In this document: positions 27,851-32,335 of the stretch, piece by piece
Position numbering within the stretch: the first letter of the stretch is position 1
Layout: every line of letters starts with the position of its first letter
NCBI GenBank assembly: GCA_025774845.1
Contig: JALGZP010000046.1
Span: 1 to 32,335, forward strand
Source of the DNA: a bacterium
GTDB taxonomy: Bacteria; Arandabacterota; Arandabacteria; Arandabacterales; Arandabacteraceae
DNA length: 32,335 nt
Direction of reading: 5' to 3'
The notes under the pieces: model-generated
What the model was told of the DNA's origin: nothing
Seen by the model: the letters and a program-made list of their open reading frames with translations, nothing else
Databases searched by the model: none
Program-made: the position numbers and the translations under genes

Positions 27851-30800
27851 TAGGTCTGCTCCGCAAATAAGATGTCAATCATCGCTTCAACCTGTCCGTC
27901 GGTGAAATGCCGTGCGACAATCGCACCAGTCGGACAATGCGAAGCACAGGTCCCGCACCCCTTGCAGAGTGCCTCATTTATCTCAACGTAGGTTTTCCCG
28001 TCCTTCTCGACCATATTCGGGGCGTTGTACTCACAGATCTCAACACATGTCCCGCAGGCCCTGCAGAGTTCCGTCCGAACGCTTGCCGTTGTGGGGTCGA
28101 GGTTCACAAAGCCCTTCGAAAGGAGGGCCCCGACCTTTGCCGCAACACCCGAGGCCTGGGCAAGCGAATCGGGAATATCCTTCGGATACTGTGAGCATCC
28201 GCACAGGAATATGCCCTCGGTATTGGTCTCGAGAGGCCCGAGTTTGACGTGTTTTTCAAGATAGAATCCATCCAACCCCATCGGGATGCGAAGCATCTCC
28301 GCAAGCGGGGCCGCCGTCGGTGAAGCCACAAGCGGCACTGCCAGGACGACAAGGTCACAATCGAGTTTGAGATCCGAGAGCAGTGTCTGATCGAAAACGG
28401 ACACGCTCTCCGCCGTTCCGTTACCCTTGACATCGACTTCGCGATCATCGGGTCTTCTTATGAAATGAACGCCGTCACGTCTGGCGTCCCGGTAGAGGGC
28501 TTCCCCATCCCGGGTGAAGGCCCGGACATCTCTATGTATGATGGCGGCCTTTGCGCCTTTCTTTACTGCCGCACCGGCCTGCTTGAGACTCACGTGGCAG
28601 CAATAGCGCGAGCAGCCGGTATAACCCTCGGTCTGGCGTGACCCGACGCACTGGACGAATACGATCTGCTTATCACCGTCAAAGGTCTCGGTTTCCTTAA
28701 GCACCTTCTCGAAGTCATTCGATGTGATAACGTTCTTAAACTTGCCGTAGCCCACCTTGCCTTCCGGGTCGAGTATCTGCCCGCCGGTGGCCAGTATGAG
28801 GGCGCCGATCTTGAGATCACGCCCGCCGACCTTGACCTCGAAGTTCCCGACAAAGCCGTCTACCGATTCAACCTCGGTGGATGTCATCACCTCGACACCG
28901 GCCTTCTTGAGATCCTCAAGCTTGGCCTCAAGCAGTTCGCTTGCGCTCTGGTTGGAAGGGAACAGGCGATCCAGGTTGTTAAGTTGCCCGCCAAGAGCCG
29001 CAGTCTTCTCAACGAGATAGGTCTTGATACCCTGCCTGGCCGTATCGATGGCGCACTGGATACCCGATATTCCCCCGCCTATCACAAGCGCGGACTTATC
29101 GACTTCGACCGTCTTTCGCGGTAGCGGTCTGAGGAGCTGGGCTCTCGAAACCGCCATCCTGACGAGATCCTTTGCCTTTTCCGTTGCGTCCTCGGGCACA
29201 TCGGCGTGCACCCACGAGCATTGGTCCCTTATGTTTGCCATGTCGAACATGTAGGGATTGACACCGGCCTCGGCGCAGGTCTGCCGGAAGATCGGCTCAT
29301 GCGTCCGCGGTGTACAGGCCGCTACAACAACACGGTTGAGGTTATGCTTCTTGATCCAATTATAGATTTTCTTCTGAGTATCGTCCGAACAAGTGTAGAG
29401 GTTGTCGGTTGCGTAAGCGACCCCGGGCAGTGTCTTTGCATACTTAGCCACACCCTTGCTGTCGACAACGCCGGCGATATTGAGCCCGCAATGGCAGATG
29501 AAAACACCGATCCGCGGTTCCTCATCCGGATCATGCTCGGGAAGCGGTTCCTCCTCGGCGATAACCTTATTGTCTCCGAGGTACGCAAGCGCCTTAGCAC
29601 ACGCAGCCGATGCCTGGGCCACTGAGTCCGGGATATCCTTCGGCCCGGAAGCGCAGCCGCAGATGAGCACGCCCTCCCTCGTTGAAGTCAGCGGATCGCG
29701 AAGCGGATCTTCGATCTTGAAATAACCGTCCGCACCAACCTCGATTCCGAGGGCCTTGGCCAGATCTTCGGTTCCAGCGCTCGGTATCATCGCACACGAC
29801 AGGATAACCATGTCGACATCGATGGATGCGGGTCGTGCTGTTTCAGGATCCTCATAATGTACGGCGATCCTCCCGTTACCGTTCTTCTGTATGCTCGATG
29901 GGGAGGATCTTATATAGTTTACACCTGTCTCGTTCTTGCCCCTCAGGTAAAACTCCTCAAAGCCCCTGCCGTATGCTCGCATATCACGGTAGAAGTAGTG
30001 GAAGTCCTTGACCTTGGGTTCGTGATCCTTGGCGACTATGCACTGTTTGACGGAGTAAACACAGCAGACTCTTGAGCAGAATGAGTTGTAGCGCTCGTCC
30101 CTTGAACCCACGCACTGGACGAAGGCGATCGATTCGGGGATTTCCCCGTCCGAACGCTTGACCACATGACCGGTCGTAGGACCTGAGGCGTTGAGCATCC
30201 TCTCAAACTCCATCCCTGTGAGGACGTCCGGTATATCACCATAGCTCAAGTTCCTTAATGGGCGCGGATTCATCTCATCGAAACCTGTTGCGACCAACAC
30301 CGCAGCAACATCGATCTCGACAATCTCTTCCTTGAGGTCAAAACTTATTGCACCACGCGGGCACTTGGACACGCACTTGTCACAAACCTGCTCGAACGTG
30401 CCGTTCTTGAAGTTGAGGCAGTTCTCGGTGTCCACTGTGTAGACCAGCGGTGCCGCCTGCTGGAAAGGAACGTAAATCGCTTTCCGGTCACCAAGACCCA
30501 TCTCGAATTCGTTTGGTACTGTGACCGGGCACGGCTTCGCACAGATCCCGCAGCCCACGCACGTTTCTTCTGAAACATACCTGGCTTTTCTTAAGACCTT
30601 TGCATGATAGGAACCGGGAGTGCCCTCAAGACCGACAACCTCACTGTAAGACAGAAGCCGGATGTTGGGGTTTCTCAAGGCCTCGACCAGGAGGGGGGAG
30701 AGAATGCATATCGAGCAGTCATTCGTCGGCAGTGTCTTGTCGAGCTGCGCCATCCTGCCGCCGACCGAGGGAGTCTTTTCCACGAGATAGACCTGTGCCC

Positions 30801-30951
30801 CCGCACGCGTAAGGTCAAGTGCCGCCTGGATGCCGGTAACACCGCCACCGATTACAAGGATACCCTTTCCGGTTCCGGCTGCCGGGCAGTCAACCGCCGG
30901 GCTGTCTTGTCTTTCTTCCTTATCCGCCATCCGTTTCCCTCCAGGTATCAC
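27850..30951 (-). CDS. HdrA-HdrA tandem fusion flavoprotein (1033 aa)
   Basis: Two FAD-binding halves (VIGGGVTGIQAALDLTRAGAQVYLVEK and VIGGGISGIQCAIDTARQGIKTYLVEK), DCSICILSPLL in half 1, IGVFICHCGLNIAG at the start of half 2, several CxxCxxCxxxC ferredoxin motifs. Confidence 0.88.
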   Translation of the reverse strand: MIPGGKRMADKEERQDSPAVDCPAAGTGKGILVIGGGVTGIQAALDLTRAGAQVYLVEKTPSVGGRMAQLDKTLPTNDCSICILSPLLVEALRNPNIRLLSYSEVVGLEGTPGSYHAKVLRKARYVSEETCVGCGICAKPCPVTVPNEFEMGLGDRKAIYVPFQQAAPLVYTVDTENCLNFKNGTFEQVCDKCVSKCPRGAISFDLKEEIVEIDVAAVLVATGFDEMNPRPLRNLSYGDIPDVLTGMEFERMLNASGPTTGHVVKRSDGEIPESIAFVQCVGSRDERYNSFCSRVCCVYSVKQCIVAKDHEPKVKDFHYFYRDMRAYGRGFEEFYLRGKNETGVNYIRSSPSSIQKNGNGRIAVHYEDPETARPASIDVDMVILSCAMIPSAGTEDLAKALGIEVGADGYFKIEDPLRDPLTSTREGVLICGCASGPKDIPDSVAQASAACAKALAYLGDNKVIAEEEPLPEHDPDEEPRIGVFICHCGLNIAGVVDSKGVAKYAKTLPGVAYATDNLYTCSDDTQKKIYNWIKKHNLNRVVVAACTPRTHEPIFRQTCAEAGVNPYMFDMANIRDQCSWVHADVPEDATEKAKDLVRMAVSRAQLLRPLPRKTVEVDKSALVIGGGISGIQCAIDTARQGIKTYLVEKTAALGGQLNNLDRLFPSNQSASELLEAKLEDLKKAGVEVMTSTEVESVDGFVGNFEVKVGGRDLKIGALILATGGQILDPEGKVGYGKFKNVITSNDFEKVLKETETFDGDKQIVFVQCVGSRQTEGYTGCSRYCCHVSLKQAGAAVKKGAKAAIIHRDVRAFTRDGEALYRDARRDGVHFIRRPDDREVDVKGNGTAESVSVFDQTLLSDLKLDCDLVVLAVPLVASPTAAPLAEMLRIPMGLDGFYLEKHVKLGPLETNTEGIFLCGCSQYPKDIPDSLAQASGVAAKVGALLSKGFVNLDPTTASVRTELCRACGTCVEICEYNAPNMVEKDGKTYVEINEALCKGCGTCASHCPTGAIVARHFTDGQVEAMIDILFAEQT

Positions 30952-31535
30952 TTCTTAGCCTTGGATCCTGCACCTTCCATGAGACTTAGTGCGTGACTTC
31001 TGCCCTTCTCATACGCGTTTATGTTAAGTTCGGTTGTTCCCTTGGGTACCGCGTCGGTGATTGCTTTCCTCACCGCCTCATCATTGACCATACCGGTTAG
31101 CGCTGAGAAGAAGCCCAGCATCACAATGTTGGCGACAATCTTTCTGCCCAGTTCTTCGGCGAACCGGGTCGCCGGGATCTTGAAGATCTTCTTGGCCTTT
31201 TCTTCCGGGGAAAGCGTAACGAGATCCTCATCGTAAAGAAGGAATCCATCGTCTGCAAGATGGGTTCTATGCTTGTCGTAGCCCTCCTGGGACATCCCCA
31301 CCAGCACATTGGGCATGATCACGTATGGATAATGGATCTCACCGTCGGCAATGACCACCTGCGTGCTTGAAGCCCCGCCCCTTGCCTCAGGACCGTAGGA
31401 CTGGGTCATGGTAGCGCTCTTGCCATCATAAACGGCTGCGGCCCTTCCAAGGATGTAACCCATCACAACCATTCCCTGGCCGCCAAAGCCCGTGAATCGT
31501 ACTTCGTCTCGTTTAGCGGCAGCGGCTTTTTTCAT
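30948..31535 (-). CDS. 2-oxoacid:ferredoxin oxidoreductase gamma subunit
   Basis: VRFTGFGGQGMVVMGYILGRAA, TQSYGPEARGGASSTQVVIADGEIHYP. Confidence 0.9.
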   Translation of the reverse strand: MKKAAAAKRDEVRFTGFGGQGMVVMGYILGRAAAVYDGKSATMTQSYGPEARGGASSTQVVIADGEIHYPYVIMPNVLVGMSQEGYDKHRTHLADDGFLLYDEDLVTLSPEEKAKKIFKIPATRFAEELGRKIVANIVMLGFFSALTGMVNDEAVRKAITDAVPKGTTELNINAYEKGRSHALSLMEGAGSKAKK

Positions 31536-32335
31536 TTCTTGCCTCCTACGATCTTTGAGAGATTGTCCGTGAGGAACTCCCTGTAGGTGGGTCTCTCAAC
31601 ATCCACGAACTTGCCGACGATTATCTTGCCGTGCAGGGGGATGTCAACATCTCGCGGATCTGCACCGTGCTGGATAACGCTGTTGTCATGGTAGTACTTC
31701 ATAAGATCAAGCCCGGAACCCAGTCGGTTCTTATGCGCGTAAGCAGTCGGGCATGGGCATATGATCTCAATGAACCTGAACCCTTTCTTTACAAGGGCCT
31801 CAGACATCGCGTTCTTAAGTCTTCTTAAGTGAAGTGCCGTCCAGCGCGCGACATAGGTCGCCCCACTTGCGGCTGCAAGCGCCGGGAGATTGAAGGGGAA
31901 CTCATAACTGCCGTAGGGTGCTGTGGTTGCCTTCGCTGTGATGGGAGTCGTCGGTCCCGCCTGGCCACCTGTCATCCCGTAGGTGAAGTTGTTGACACAG
32001 ACTATAAGCAAATCCATGTTCCGGCGTGCAGAGTGTATGAAATGGTTGCCGCCGATCGCAACGATATCGCCGTCACCTGAATAGACAACAACCCGAAGAT
32101 CGGGATTCGCAAGCGCCAGACCCGCGGCGAACGGGATGGCCCTGCCATGGGTGGTATGGAATGAGTCTACATTCAGGTAGCCGGCAACACGCCCGGTGCA
32201 ACCAATACCCGATACCACGGCAATGTCTTCCTCTTTCACCCCCGATTCCCTCACACCCATTATGAAGCAGGTAAGTGTTGAGCCAAGCCCGCAGCTTGAG
32301 CACCAGATGTGCGGCATCCTCTCCATACGGAGCAG
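31532..32335 (-). CDS. 2-oxoacid:ferredoxin oxidoreductase beta subunit (TPP-binding), probably 5'-truncated by the window edge
   Basis: MPHIWCSSCGLGS, GIGCTGRVAGYLNVDSFHTTHGRAIPFAAGLALANPDLRVVVYSGDGDIVAIGGNHFIHSARRN. The frame stays open to base 32335 upstream of ATG 32326. Confidence 0.9.
   Translation of the reverse strand: MLRMERMPHIWCSSCGLGSTLTCFIMGVRESGVKEEDIAVVSGIGCTGRVAGYLNVDSFHTTHGRAIPFAAGLALANPDLRVVVYSGDGDIVAIGGNHFIHSARRNMDLLIVCVNNFTYGMTGGQAGPTTPITAKATTAPYGSYEFPFNLPALAAASGATYVARWTALHLRRLKNAMSEALVKKGFRFIEIICPCPTAYAHKNRLGSGLDLMKYYHDNSVIQHGADPRDVDIPLHGKIIVGKFVDVERPTYREFLTDNLSKIVGGKK

Noticed and set aside
1-32335. CRISPR arrays, rRNA, tRNA, prophage or transposase genes
   Set aside because: No direct-repeat/spacer pattern, RNA gene or transposase ORF seen; the only repeats are the REP-like palindromes.

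Overview
The window is a GC-rich bacterial chromosomal segment, probably from an uncultured lineage; I cannot assign the taxon from sequence alone. In order it holds: a partial radical SAM/SPASM gene (-); a radical SAM/Cys-rich ArsS-like (rSAM_SeCys-type) gene (+); a DUF3179-like lipoprotein (-); a four-gene envelope-type operon (YLDPGTGS small membrane protein, SAM methyltransferase, membrane sulfatase/AlkP-superfamily protein, ASST-like protein); a three-gene biotin-dependent acyl-CoA carboxylase operon (-) whose accC is frameshifted; a nested palindrome; phasin-like and AarF/UbiB kinase genes; a LysE exporter; a histone-deacetylase-family gene; a MoxR/DUF58/BatA-BatE operon; and a translationally coupled 2-oxoacid:ferredoxin oxidoreductase / HdrA / MvhD / HdrCB operon (-). 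The main result is two genes that the ORF track splits at an in-frame UGA and that look like selenoprotein genes. (1) The last gene of the Hdr operon (HdrA-MvhD fusion, 23837..26296) has UGA at the Cys of the DCSI-C motif, followed by a perfect 8-bp hairpin whose loop begins 27 nt downstream. (2) The DUF3179-like lipoprotein (2070..3065) has UGA at the VTY-C-PL cysteine, followed by a 6+5 bp hairpin whose loop begins 20 nt downstream. Both reading frames continue with family-consistent sequence to non-UGA stops, while other genes here use UGA as a normal stop. Other items worth checking are the Kor/Hdr operon architecture, a double HdrA with complementary losses, a carrier protein with a second lysine-less biotinyl-like domain, the YLDPGTGS operon, and REP-like inverted repeats, including a pair bracketing batE.
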